DNA of 64,000 nt from Corbicula japonica. Taxonomy: Eukaryota > Mollusca > Bivalvia > Venerida > Cyrenidae. Shown in pieces: positions 44,918 to 56,837 of this stretch; position 1 is the first letter of the stretch; each line of letters starts with the position of its first letter. The stretch covers positions 11,144,181-11,208,180 of the forward strand of contig JAZAYU010000006.1 in the NCBI GenBank assembly GCA_038501625.1. Reading direction: 5' to 3'. A program made the position numbers and the translations under genes. The notes under the pieces were generated by a model that saw nothing but the letters and a program-made list of their open reading frames with translations, was not told the origin of the DNA and did not search any database.

Positions 44918-45054
44918 TTATAAAACTGAGATTGGAAACCAGTTATAAATCTCAAGGATCTGGTTGGCTGAAATGGCGACTGGTAGCCATTTCAGCCAAT
45001 CAGATGCTTGAGATTTGAGACTGGTTTCCATAATCAGTTTTATATCCTTGGGCA
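44918..45054. mobile_element. Foldback MITE, copy 2 of 3
   Basis: Near-palindrome starting TATAAAACTGAG and ending CAGTTTTATATCC. Arms carry GGAAACCAG/CTGGTTTCC and GGCTGAAATGG/CCATTTCAGCC. Lies immediately downstream of the PAN-like exon. Confidence 0.85.
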
Positions 45055-45511
45055 ACTGATATATTCGGATTCGAGGTGATAAAGATAGCACGTAAAACCA
45101 TAAACTTACTACGTAAGCAAGTACATAATGTGCTGCAATAATACGGCTGTTTTTGGCAGCTGATCTTTAACAATTAATATGGGCTTCGCTTATCAGTTGA
45201 CAACATATTTCCGCTGACTGAGAGGTCTTAAGAACAGTTATATATAGATTTTTCATCAAAGTTACCAGATATAAAATGATCGTTACAACCATAAGATCCT
45301 ACGTGTACAAGTATAAAGCATCTTAAAATAGTCATGCCTCATACTTCTAAAAGAATGAATCTCCATGGAGCATCCACATCTATTTATGTCTGGCTAAGGG
45401 CCAATCACATAGCGCCTTAGTGTAAACTCCTTAATTTAAGGTTCTATCTTTGTTTGAAAACAGATGATTTAATATATTGTACTTTTAGGAGACGCTGGCA
45501 CCAGGTCTGAA
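45055..45511. other. No recognisable feature
   Basis: Spacer between two foldback MITEs. Confidence 0.5.
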
Positions 45512-45648
45512 GGTTAAAACTGAGATTGGAAACCAGTCTCGAATCTCAAGGATCTGATTGGCTGAAATGTCGACTGGTCGCCATTTCAGCCAATCAGATC
45601 CTTGAGATTTGAGACTGGTTTCCATGCTTAGTTTTATTCTCTTGGGCA
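45512..45648. mobile_element. Foldback MITE, copy 3 of 3
   Basis: Very similar to copy 2 (GAGATTGGAAACCAG... and its complement), about 590 bp away in the same arrangement. Confidence 0.85.
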
Positions 45649-46819
45649 CATTCGAAACAAGAAAAATTTTGATGCAAGGCATCAAAGTCGGCGGGAGAAG
45701 GATTTTTCATGTAATTACAACAATGTAATCACACTGCTCTGACGAAATCTGAATGACTGAGATTATTACGTTCTATTACTACAAAAATCAGAACATACGC
45801 AGTGAAACAGTCAACATCCCGATAGTACGGGCTTCTGTCGTTTTCAAAAATCGTCACATGAAAAAAATCAAAGCACTGAAAGGGCTGCAAGCCAGCGGAG
45901 CGTAAACATAATCAAAATAAAACAAACACATAATGTTCAATGTAACAGGAATTCCAGTTTTATTCCAGTTATAAAGATTTATAATAACTAAACAGAATGA
46001 AGAAACTCCTATAAAAGACATGTTATGTGCTTGCAACATTGTGGGTTGCCTATGTTGAATGACATATAGATATGTGATATAAGTTAAATTGCAGTAAAAT
46101 TTTGTAAATAAACAAAACAAAAAAAAACAACAAAAAAGAAGCTGTGTTTGGACAACACATATGTCCTGGTAGCGAAGTTCGTCATGATACAAATTTAAAA
46201 TGATAGCACAATGTTAAAACAGCAAGAAATCACAAGTTAGTTCTAAATAATGGAAAAAAGAACTTTCTTGTGCCAGAACCTGAGCATAAAAAGAATTTTA
46301 CATGAAAATCAATTAATGTAACATATTTATAATCTAAGATTATAATGTACAGATTATTCATGACAAAATTGGGAAAGTTACAGAATTGTATGTAATTAAT
46401 GCTTAGGCATTATTACAAACACTGATGATGCAAGTATTTGGAGGGTGGGCATTTATTAGTCATGCTGACCAACCTGCAGATAGATAGTTGTGTGTTTTAG
46501 TACAAAATCACCCAAGGCAACTTACAAAATATCTTACAAAAGCCTACTTATTAAAAAGGAGAAATTATTTGTTTAGAAACTAACTGATTTTATTTTATTA
46601 TTATTCATTTGTTTAATTTCAAAATTTAAATTTAAATATAAAATCTTGAAAAATTCTAATTTAACTGTCATGTGAAGAGAATATAAATTAATGTTTTCAG
46701 AAAGAACTTATAGACCCATTGGGTCGAGTGTCTATATTTTGTATTATTGTATTAAATGTATATGCTGCTTGTACACAATTCACTATAATAAAAGAATACT
46801 TACTTATTAGAGGCACATG
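45649..46819. other. Non-coding, with a short dispersed-repeat fragment
   Basis: About 45790-45860 (GTGAAACAGTCAACAT...GTTTTCAAAAAT, then GTCACATG) is related to 50350-50412. An ATTGGGTCGAGTG...AATAAAAGAATACTTACTTATT tail at 46715-46808 resembles the 3' end of an unknown transcript or repeat. No protein gene was recognised. Confidence 0.45.
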
Positions 46820-47258
46820 CTGAAACAGATAAACCATTTCTCTAAGTACAAAATGGGAAGATAACCTCAGAAATAAGGTAGCTGGAGTTATTTAACTTGT
46901 CAGGGTCATGACCTGTGCACTGTTAAGTAAGTGTGTTAAATTCATTTTACTGCTCTTTGCAGACAATGAGAAATTTCCAACTTTCAGAAACAGGTTAACC
47001 ATTTATCTCTTAGTATAAAATGGGGAGATAACCCCAGGAATAAGCTAGCCAGAAATATGTAACTTGTAAGCGTCATAAACTATGCACTGTTAAGTGAGTG
47101 TGAGAACTTTCATGCCAATGCCCTTAGTAGAAATTGAGAAATATCCAACTTGCCGAAACAGGTTAACCATTTATCTCCAAGTACAAAACGGGGAGATAAT
47201 CCCAGAAAAAAAGATACACAGAGTTATGTTTCTTGCCAATGCTCTTTGTAGAAATTGA
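46820..47258 (+). repeat. Tandem repeat, about 166 bp, 2.6 copies
   Basis: Units start GAAACAGATAAACCATTTCT (about 46822), AACAGGTTAACCATTTATCT (about 46989) and again at about 47157. Each continues with a GGGAGATAA-type motif, ATGCACTGTTAAGT and AATTGAGAAAT. Divergence between units suggests it is old. Confidence 0.8.
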
Positions 47259-50200
47259 GGGGGGATTGCATAAAAATACCAATAACTCAGATGCAACAAT
47301 CATTGAAAATTATCTAATTCAATAGTTGCTAGAAATGGGAATATTCAACAAAATAAAACTGGTCAAAATATTGACAAAAGTAATTTTTGGGGAACTGTTT
47401 AAATAAATGAGAAAGGGGACATTAAAAGCAATTGAACAGGACAAATACAAAACATTACAGGATACATGTATGTTTGATCGACCAATACCAGGATCAAAAT
47501 ACATCACTGCCCAGAATGCCTAGCCCTTGGTTTATGCAACTCAATATTTACACAAGTACCAATTTTGATGATAATTTTATATTCATGCTTTATAGCAACA
47601 CATCACAACTTAAAGCAATGTCATTAGCCTTATAAATGGCATTTAGTAAATGAAAGAGGCACAAACAATTTTTTGTGTTAGTCATATAGTATGGAAATTG
47701 TTGGGTTAGCAAAATTGTATTTATTTCATTATAGCTTATTTCTTTACCTTGTACTATGTCTCTTGATTATTTCCACTTTCAACGTAAATACACAGGGACC
47801 CCGTGAAAGGCTATTTGATCTTGGTTTCATGTATAACAATGTGTCAGAGTGAGCCAGAGTTATGTTAATGTAACCATATTTTAAGGAAGTGTCCAACCTT
47901 ATAAATCAGATAAAGGGGCTCTTTATATTCATTTCATTAGCTAAAGCCTTTAACAGACACCCTTTCCCCACTGTTATCTGTCAACTCTATTTAGGCCCCA
48001 TTAATGCATGCACCACATCTTTCTGATCTATATATACACTCTTTGAATCTTGACCAGGAAGTACATGTACTTCAAAGATCTAAACATTAACAGGCTCTGA
48101 TTAGCCAAATTGATATGCATGTTGATATGGTCTAACCTTGTCACACATGGAATAAAAGCTGCATGGAAAGAGTAGACAAAAACATAGAATACTTGAGTTT
48201 TGCACAGAAAATCCATTTCTAACTTCAACCCTTAACTCTATTATATACACCTTTATGGCATGGGCAAACAGTGTAGATCTAGATCACCCTGCATCTCTTT
48301 GCTGTTTAGTCAGAATCTGCACTATTCACTTTCAGATTCATAAAGTTATTTCTGAACAAGACATGACCAATGTAGATCTGATCAGATGGCACAAATGTTC
48401 AGTCTGATCTGGATCTACACTAGAAACACATGCAATGAAAGGCACATTTATATAGCAGAAAGGTGCTCTTGATCAATAATTTTTAGTTTTGCCCCTTAGA
48501 ATGACATGAACAATCTTTCTTAGTGAATATTATCATCTTCAACTAAAATTTTAGAAATTACTCTACATCATAAAGCTATTACAGTTACTATAACTAAGTT
48601 AATGCATATAATATATATAATTATTCCTAATTTGTCATCAGAAATATTAAAACATCTATGTTCTTACAATGTCATTTAGTTAATAAATTATTTTATTAGA
48701 AGATATCATTTAGGGATTTCAAAAGATGCAGATTCTTGCATTTTGATGAAAGCATATTTGAATTTTTTCACTTTTGACCCCCTGGCTAAGTTTAATATGT
48801 TCTTTTAAATATGTTTTTTATTCACAAATTTATCACATCTAATGAGCCAGCGAGTGTTCTTTGCTCGTGAAAAGTCTCTTCAGAGGTGCAGGGATTTCGT
48901 ATTTCAATAGCTTTTGAAAACCAGGGGTTGTTTGTCCCTGTTAAGAGTTTTTAAGGGGTCATAATCAAATAGTTGCAAGTTATATCTTGTGTTCAACTTG
49001 AACTTAACTACTTATAAAAGAGCTTTAACTTCGTTTAAATATATGTTCAGTGGTCTAATAAGTATTGATTTTATAATTAAAATGCAATAGACACAATATT
49101 TATCTTTATTCTTGCATTATCCGACCATGATTCCTTCATCAAAAGAACCCAAGCTCAAAATCAGGAACGGTCAAAGGTAGAAAAAACTAATTTGCTTGTA
49201 TCAATATGCAAGAATCTGCATCTATTGAAATCTCTGAGGCAGGAAAATTAAGTCTGACATGGTTAATTTTCAAGTTTAATCCAAACTGATCATCATAATT
49301 TTTTCCTGTTGTTGCGATAATTACCTGGCAAAAACTAGATAATTTAAAAATTAAAAATACCAGTTTCTTTAATCAATGTTTGAAGTGGTCATATTGAAAA
49401 AACAAATATCATTGAGACTGAGGAAGCTAGTTTAAGCTATTCTAGTAAAAAAAACCTATTTACCTTGTTAAGACTTGTAAACCTGGACGGTGTTTAACTG
49501 CCAGTGTGATAGAGAACTTTGTTTTCCAAAGTGCTTGAAGTGTCAATCTTTAGTAAGACTACATCCTTACCAGAAAATGTAAACAATAATCAGATGTGTT
49601 TCCATGCAGCTGGTTTTATACAAATCATTATATGCAAAATATGCCAAACTGTTTTAGTAAAGTTGATTGCACATTTATGCATACAATGACTGCACATATG
49701 CAATATTTGGGATAGTTTTAAACAGTTAAAACCCTTATGCCATGACCTTTCGAAATCACTGTAATAAATGTTTTGTCCATGTCTGTGTTTATAAATTTGT
49801 AATCCTTTCAGGATTTCACGTACTATCTGTCATGTTAATTCCACTTCTGAAAAACTCATTTTGCATCATTTTCATAACTTTCACAATTTAAATTCGCACA
49901 AAACATTAGAAATTTGTTCTAACGAAAGTGTTCAATATTTTTGGGAAACACAATCAAGGGAAGATCACCGGAGTTGTGTGTAGTTTGGGCTAAACGCCGT
50001 CTGTGTTACGTAACAATGTCAAACCCGTAAAACAATCGACGCGGTATATAACAAACATTAACAAACAGACCATTGCACGATTAGAAAAGCAACGTACCAT
50101 AATTTTATAGTATAATTACGTTTTGTCCCGAAAAACAATCTCACCAATTATGTTCCACAAGATCACACATAGCTATAAACACAGTGCAATGTTCAACATC

Positions 50201-50394
50201 CTTGACCGATTATACGGAAACTACGTCTTGCAATGTACAATTAAAACAATGGATGACCAGTATCGCAATTGTACATTTATTCACACCTTTGATTCCGAAC
50301 AAAACTCTCACGAATTATGTTCCACAACTTCCAACAGGTACATCTACAGTGCAACAGTCAACATACAGTGCAACAAGGACCGGCTACCGTTGTT
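47259..50394. other. Long non-coding stretch
   Basis: AT-rich DNA with no convincing gene. Around 48380-48425 there is a short inverted pair (AGATCTGATCAGA / TCTGATCTGGATCT). The open frame 50123-50443 has no recognisable domain and overlaps a dispersed repeat related to 45790-45860, so I do not call it. Confidence 0.45.
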
Positions 50395-50803
50395 TTCAAA
50401 AATTAGTCACGTGCTCAGGAGAACTTATTATTTTAAAATTTAAGAAAAATATAAAAAAAATCCTACAAAGCGATGTCAATCAGTTCCTATGATACAATTC
50501 GTTAACTATTTGTTAATACGTTTTTTTGCACAACAACTCTCATTAATATATATATATCAGAACAAAAATAGAAACATTTCTGAAATTATGCTATTATCCC
50601 CACAAAAATAGTCACGTGCTCAGGAGAACTTATTATTTGAAAATTTTAAAAAAATCAAAGAAATCCTACAAAGCGATGTCAACCAGTTCCAATGGTGCAA
50701 TTCGTTAACAATTTGTGAACACTTTTTTTTGCAAAACATCTCTCATTAATATATATATGAACAAAAATACAAACATTTCTGAAATTATGCTGGTATCCTT
50801 CCA
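50395..50803 (+). repeat. Two-copy tandem duplication, about 205 bp
   Basis: The first copy 50395-50602 and second copy 50603-50803 share AGTCACGTGCTCAGGAGAAC, ATCCTACAAAGCGATGTCAA, CTCTCATTAATATATATAT and CATTTCTGAAATTATGCT, with small indels. Confidence 0.85.
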
Positions 50804-50831
50804 CATTACATTCTCAAAGTAAGTACAAATA

Positions 50832-50858
50832 TAGTCGGCGGCTCATTGCCGCCGACTA
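50832..50858. other. Perfect 11-bp GC-rich hairpin
   Basis: The stem TAGTCGGCGGC/GCCGCCGACTA with loop TCATT is followed by ATAAC. Possibly the 3' terminal hairpin of a Helitron-like element; unproven. Confidence 0.5.
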
Positions 50859-51814
50859 ATAACTTGTCGATGCATACAAACATCGGTGTCTGGTTACTAT
50901 TTGTCGATATATATTACGTTTAAAGCGAAGCGGTACTTCGCCAAATACTTAGTAATGATCACTGATAAATAGTTTTCAACCTTTCACATTGTTTTTAGAA
51001 TTTGCTCGATTTTTTTATTTAATCCATTTTGATGATCATCAGCTCGATTTATATTATAATTGGCTCGCTTTATAAATAACATTGGTGTTATCAATCGTTC
51101 AATTTATCGTAAGACTCGCCTAAAACAAGCGAATCACTGGGTACTATCCACTTGTTTTCTACTATTCCCATTCTTTAAAGCTACATAAAATATAATACAA
51201 AAGAGAGTGGTGGTGTGGAAACGAGTTTTCTGACCTGGAACTCGGCAGTTTGATATGGAACTCAAAAATATTTTAATAAATAATTTAGCAGTTCTAGATT
51301 TCTGGCCGCGATATTTGTATATAATGGAATATATCACCAAATTAACGCATAAATACATACAATTGTGTTACTAATCAAAAAGAATAAAGAACATATTATT
51401 TCAAAAAAGTGTTCGAATAGCGACTTTAGTCGTTGTCAAACTTGAATAGTTTCATCATTTTTACTTTTGATTTTAAACTTATTGTCGAACGACATACATC
51501 ATCTTGTTCGTGATTTAAAGGAGGGTCAAAAAGCATTCGAGTTTAACCGGGTAATACGCTTGTTATAATTTATGTAGTCGATGACATTTCAGGATCATCT
51601 TCGGTAATCGATGATAATATTTCGTCTGATATGGAATCCCGGAAGCGGCTGATATGAAGATTAGTTCCATATCAGAGTGCCCCAGGCGAGATATAACCAT
51701 CAACAGTTCTCTTTAATCATAAGTTGTTGTGACAAAGGCATTATTTCATCAGAGATCTTCTTCAAACTGAGGCAATATCATTCGAAATTCACAGTAGCGC
51801 TTTTTTTAGCAGTG
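50859..51814. other. No recognisable gene
   Basis: AT-rich DNA. A short dyad with GCGAAGCGG...CTTCGC occurs at about 50925-50943. Nothing else was recognised. Confidence 0.45.
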
Positions 51815-52010
51815 TGGCGGCTGTAAAAAGTCTCCCCGTACATATAGTCAGTACTGTTATCAGTAAAATAGCCCGTTACCGATGTCGTGCAGTGATGATA
51901 ACATATATCAGGGCTATCCGATCAACCTTTGGGGGGGGTGTCCTGGTAAGCTCAATTGGTTGCTTTCGCCGTGACGGTTCTCGTTCGCTCCCATGTAGAT
52001 ATCATTTGAC
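51815..52010 (+). mobile_element. SINE-like repeat with tRNA-like boxes, copy 1
   Basis: Shares with 59833-60015 the leading GTGGCGGC...TAAAAAGTCTCCCCG block and, after a variable middle, an A-box-like AAGCTCAATTGG and B-box-like GTTCGCTCCC, then GTAGATATCATTTGA. The B box is imperfect. The tRNA-like part is shorter than in copy 2. Confidence 0.55.
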
Positions 52011-52319
52011 CATAAGATTCAGGAAATGTGGATGCCATATCGAAGCTCTTTTTAAAAATATCCGCTGCTTCTTTGATTAACCAGGCGTCTAACAAACGCA
52101 TTTCTAAAGAGTTCATCTGTGGCTTTGCAGCAAAAACATTTTTTTTAAATATGAATCATCAAAATACTTACGTAACTATCATAGGCTTATCTTTTCGATG
52201 ATGTATTTTTGAACAAATATTCCACGATGATAATAGAATAGGTTTTATCAAGTATTCTAAGTAGGAGTTGAGATTGGTTCCAGTTTGTGGTTTTGTAACA
52301 TAAGCGTTGTCATCGAGGA

Positions 52320-52375
52320 AAAAAATAATCAAAATCTCTTTTACTGCAAAATGCAGATCAATAAAACTATGCACA
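52320..52375 (+). repeat. Solo end of the 36839 MITE family
   Basis: ATCAAAATCTC...GCAAAATGC...AACTATGCACATAAAT follows the order of the 36839-36890 terminus. No second end was found nearby. Confidence 0.4.
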
Positions 52376-52603
52376 TAAATTTTTATATTTTACCTTTTCC
52401 CTTTTCTAGAGCTTTAAACTATGTCCAAGATTTTAACGAACGCAATCTTTAAAAAAAGATTTTAAACAGGGATATCGCTTCTGCAAAATATGTTTTGCAT
52501 GTCTGATCTCTGATATACATATCTATCTCAAAAGCACAACTACAGGTTAAATTTATTTCTTCCATGTGCAACAACGTATTACTCAACCTGGTCCAGTGGT
52601 TTT

Positions 52604-54548
52604 TGTGTCGCCTGCGATAGCAGATAGACACATAGGGATCCTATTGTCCGGCGTCGTCTTCGTCGTCGTCGTCGTCGGTGCCATCGTCCGGTAGTCCCCC
52701 AACTTTAACCTGAAACTTAATGTTGCCTATAACTTTGAAAGCACTTGTCCTATTCACTTCATACTTGGAATATATCATCAGCATGAACAATACCATCTGT
52801 GACGACAACAATGATAACTCCTGTTTCAATATTTTTTGAGTTAAGCCCCTTTCAAATGCAACTTTAACATGAAACTTAATGTTGCCTATAACTTTAAAAG
52901 TACTTGTCCTATTCACTTCATACTTGGAATATATCATCAGCACAAACAATGCCATCTGTGATGACAAGAATGATGACTCCAGTTTCAATATTTTTTTAGT
53001 TATGCCCCTTTCAAATGCAACTTTAACATGAAACTTAATGTTGCCTATAACTTTGAAAGTACTTGTCCTATTCACTTCATACTTGGAATATATCATCAGC
53101 ACAAACAATGCCATCTGTGATGACAAGAATGATGACTCCAGTTTCAATATTTTTTTAGTTATGCCCCTTTCAAATGCAACTTTAACCTGAAACTTAATGT
53201 TGCCTATAACTTTGAAAGTACTTGTCCTATTCACTTCAGACTTGGAATATATCATCAGCACAAACAATGCCATCTGTGATGACAAGAATGATAACTCCAG
53301 TTTCAATATTTTTTTAATTATAAGTTATGCCCCTTTCAATGAAACTTTAACATGAAACTTAATGTTTACTTTAACTTTGAAAGTTCTTGTCCTATCCACT
53401 TCATACTTGGAATATATCATCAGCATGAACAATACCTTCTGTGACGACAAGAATGATATCTCCAGTTTCAATATTTTTTTAGTTATGCCCCTTTCAAATG
53501 CAACTTTAACCTGAATCTTAATGTTGCCTATAACTTTGAAAGTACTTGTCACTTCATACTTGGAATATATCATCAGTATGAAAAATGCCATCTGTGATGA
53601 CAAAAATGATAACTCCAGTTTCAATATTTTGGAGTTATGCCCCTTTCAAATGCAACTTTAACATGAAACTTAATGTTGCCTATAACTTTGAAAGTACTTG
53701 TCCTGTTCACTTCATACTTAAAATACATTATCAGCATGAACAACAACATTGGTAACAATAAGAATCATAACTTCTGTTTGATTATATTTTGAGTTATGCC
53801 CCTTTCAAATGCAACTTTAACATGAAACTTAATGTTGCCTATAACTTTGAAAGTACTTGTTCTATTCACTTAATATTCAAAATAAATCATCTTCATGAAC
53901 AGCGTCATTATGAAGAACAAGAATGATAACTTCTGTTTGACTATTTTAAGAGTTGTGTCCCTTTAATATGCAACTTTAACATGAAACTTAATGTTGCCTA
54001 TAACTTTTAAAGAACTTGTCCTATTCACTCTTCGAATATATCATCTTCATGAACAACAACAACATCGGTTACAACCAGAATCATAAATCCAGTTTGACTA
54101 TTTTTTTTCAAATGCAAATTTCACATGAAACTTAATGTTGCGTATAATTTGAACGTATTTGTCCTATTCATTTAAAACTTGGATTGTATCATCAACATGA
54201 ACAGTGCCATCGACGACAACAAAAATTTTAACTCCTTTTTTTTAATATTTTATGAGTTATGTCTCTTTCAACATGTTCAAGTGCAACTTTAACATGAAAT
54301 TTGTTGCCTGTAAAATGGAAAGTATTTGTTCAATTCACTTAATACTTTGAATAACACATCTGCGTGCACAAACCAATTTTTGAAGATGATAACTCAGGTT
54401 TTTACCATTATTTTAGTTTTTCACTTTTTAAATGCAATTTAGATGACACATGTGTTCTGTGGTGTAGTATCAACTTAAATAAAATATTTTTTATTATATA
54501 TGATTAAACATAGGCCCACATTTCAACTTTTTGCTTGCAGGCGACACA
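52604..54548. mobile_element. TIR-bounded element filled with about 11 copies of a roughly 160-bp repeat
   Basis: A 12-bp perfect inverted pair TGTGTCGCCTGC (52604-52615) and GCAGGCGACACA (54537-54548) encloses the block. Just inside the left end is a GTC-rich microsatellite (about 52645-52680). The motif AACTTTAAC-TGAAACTTAATG then recurs at about 52701, 52862, 53023, 53179, 53344, 53500, 53654, 53812, 53963, 54115 and 54284, with a GAGTTATGCCCCTTTCAAATG segment in most units. Copies decay toward the right end. Minus-strand open frames (52641-53306, 53325-53624) merely follow the repeat. A diverged inverted piece, including the CGGACAAT end motif, lies at 57985-58140. Confidence 0.7.
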
Positions 54549-54649
54549 TGTGTTCGGCGGAACACAACATTCTAGTATAAATTAAAGGAAACTAAAGACA
54601 ATATTAACTTTATTAAATTATTGGTATAAAACATCTGTAAATTCAAACT

Positions 54650-56060
54650 AGAAATATCTTTTTTAAAAAAGATGAACGGCGTAGATGGTATATGAAATGA
54701 TGCAGTTTATAGCTGCTATTATTCACTTCATCTTGATTTACGTATAAATTAAATAATTTCATTGATTATCCTAAACAATGACTTTTTATTAAAATTTGAA
54801 TGTAAAATTACACACTACACATAATAAGAAACAGATAAATAGATTTTAGTTTTGTTTATAAATGTGTATCTTATAATTATGAAAAACAGGCCTGCCAAAA
54901 CTTCTTCATTGAAAATCCGGAGATATTGTTAAACATGTTAAGTGCTGTTTTTTACAATATTAGAATAAACATGCAATAAAAATAGATAAAGGCAGGTGTA
55001 ACATCGCGCGGCCCTTGTTTTGTTTATGACACGCGGTTATTGTTTAGTTGTGTCAGAGGTACTGAGGCAGCATGTCACTAAACACATCATCGTTATCTCG
55101 TAATAAACAGGAAATGTGCGACTGCAGTAGAATAACTACAGTTACGTTCATTGCAAAAGTTTTGAATTACGTTAAATTAATCTATATTTTTTGCAATTTC
55201 ATAGAAATACGGAGATTTGACTTTAAATCCGGAGATCCGGAGAAGTAACTTAAAATCCTGAGATTTCGGATAAAATCCGGAGATTTGACAGGCCTGGAAA
55301 AACGTATTTTAAAGGTCTTGGCTTTATTAATACCTTAAAAATAAAAAAGGTATGTAACAATTACCGACTCGGAGATAATAAATAAATTCAGTAAAGATTT
55401 GAAGAGTTATTGTTAGCAATAAAAGAGTAATAAAGAATTATAATTGTTTTCTTTGTAAAAGTGAAGAGAATTGCTTAGGAATATGAAACAATTCTAGAAT
55501 ATACCGCAATTCTCTACTCTATGACAGCAATATGCTTTAATAGATATCTTATAAAAATCATCTCCTGAAAACCGCTACGCTAACATGTTCTTAGATATGA
55601 CTTGAGTGCGATTGCTTTAATAGTAAACTAAAAGATTTTCGCGTAACATATTACACGTAGTTGCCAGATTTAAGACAAGTAAGCACATCGTACAATCCTC
55701 AGTCGTGATAAAGAATGAATTTTATATAAGAAACGTATTGTAAAGGGTCTTGATTTTGTTTATTCTTATACCATAATGTATATCAATTGCTGAAAGAATA
55801 AAATATATTTAGTGAAGGTTTTAAATAGCGAACTCATTGTTTATATCGCGTAGCATATTATATGCAGCTGCCAGAAGGCAGTTCCATTTGCTTTCACTTT
55901 CATTTTGGATAGGTTGATAAAGAGTGACTGGTGTAAATAGCTACCAATCGAAATAGTTTATTCAATTTTCCGGCTGCATAATAATAGAATACGAGTATTA
56001 TTTACAGCTCTTCATTGGTTAATAAATTAGGTCAAAAGTGAGCTTACACAGCTACGCCGT
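54650..56060 (+). repeat. Duplicated block, copy B
   Basis: Partner of 150-1330 in the same orientation. It carries the 410-bp transposon at 54887-55296 that copy A lacks, and lacks about 180 bp present in copy A (junction near 55930). Confidence 0.8.
54887..55296. mobile_element. 410-bp non-autonomous DNA transposon with known empty site
   Basis: Ends CAGGCCTGCCAAA and TTTGACAGGCCTG form 13-bp TIRs with one mismatch, flanked by GAAAAA(C) on both sides (54881-54886 and 55297-55302). Copy A of the duplicated block (398-404) holds the uninterrupted site with a single GAAAAAC. TIRs starting CAG suggest a hAT-like element, although a 6-7 bp duplication is slightly short for hAT. AATCCGGAGAT repeats occur inside, mostly near the right end. 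Confidence 0.85.
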
Positions 56061-56453
56061 AAAAAAGCAAAGCATCCTACATGATATCATTCAGCGTTCT
56101 GATATCATACATGTTTTTATTCCCGATATGCCTGTTTAGTTATTTGTTCAGATTTTTTATATCTTGGCTGTTACTTTGATGGTTTGACACATCGAATTCT
56201 TGGCGGACCGAGCACAGAACTCACCGATGCAATGACAACTGTAGAATGCATCTACTTTTGCAACAAAGAGAATAACTTCACGCATGCGCTGACAGAGGTA
56301 ACGACTTTAAAGTAACTGCAAATATAGGGAGGTATTTTAAACATTTTCATATAAAGCTTTAACAAGAGACTTAACACCATTTCATTCTGAATATGCCGAA
56401 ATTAAATACCTTTGTTATCATTAAATGCCATGGTCTGCTGAAAGAGACTTTAA
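56061..56453. other. No recognisable feature
   Basis: AT-rich spacer. A short inverted pair (GATATCAT / ATGATATC) lies at 56081-56110. Confidence 0.45.
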
Positions 56454-56837
56454 TTGGAACGCCATTTTGCGAATAAAACATCAGCGGTAGAAAGAGATAA
56501 ATTCATGAAGGAAGCGAAGATAATTGAAAGCTTGCAATCAGCTAACCACGTAATAAACACAACTTATCTCCGACTTACTATAATAACGAAATTACATTTT
56601 ATTTTATTTCGAAAAGCTCAATCAAACCGAGCCTGCAATATTTTCATATTTGTTGTGATCGGTGGCTTTCAAAGTTCGCTTTTCAACTATTTTGATGACT
56701 GCATGTTGCAAGAAAACGTAAAAGAGTACGTACAATTTATAGAAAACTGCCTAAACAACTTTGTTTTAAACAAGAAGAAACGGACCATGAGTACACTCAC
56801 CCAAAGTTCTAATTGGTCATCAGTTGTATATGTTTAA
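56454..56837 (+). pseudogene. Unidentified 127-codon frame with a possible kinase-like segment
   Basis: An open frame contains AVERDKFMKEAKIIESL, which resembles the alpha-C region of protein (tyrosine) kinases (E-x-F-x-x-EA-x-I/M-x-x-x). The expected continuation is replaced by about 60 bp of a dispersed repeat (the CGAGCCTGCAATATTTTCAT segment, also near 4838 and 25907). The remainder is unrecognised and the glycine loop and catalytic loop are absent. If real it is a broken kinase fragment. It begins at a non-ATG codon in the displayed frame. Low confidence. Confidence 0.2.

Noticed and set aside
50123..50443. 106-codon frame
   Set aside because: Overlaps a dispersed repeat also seen at 45790-45860; no domain recognised.
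52641..53306. 221-codon minus-strand frame
   Set aside because: It consists of the roughly 160-bp tandem repeat read in a lucky frame, ending in a GTC microsatellite.
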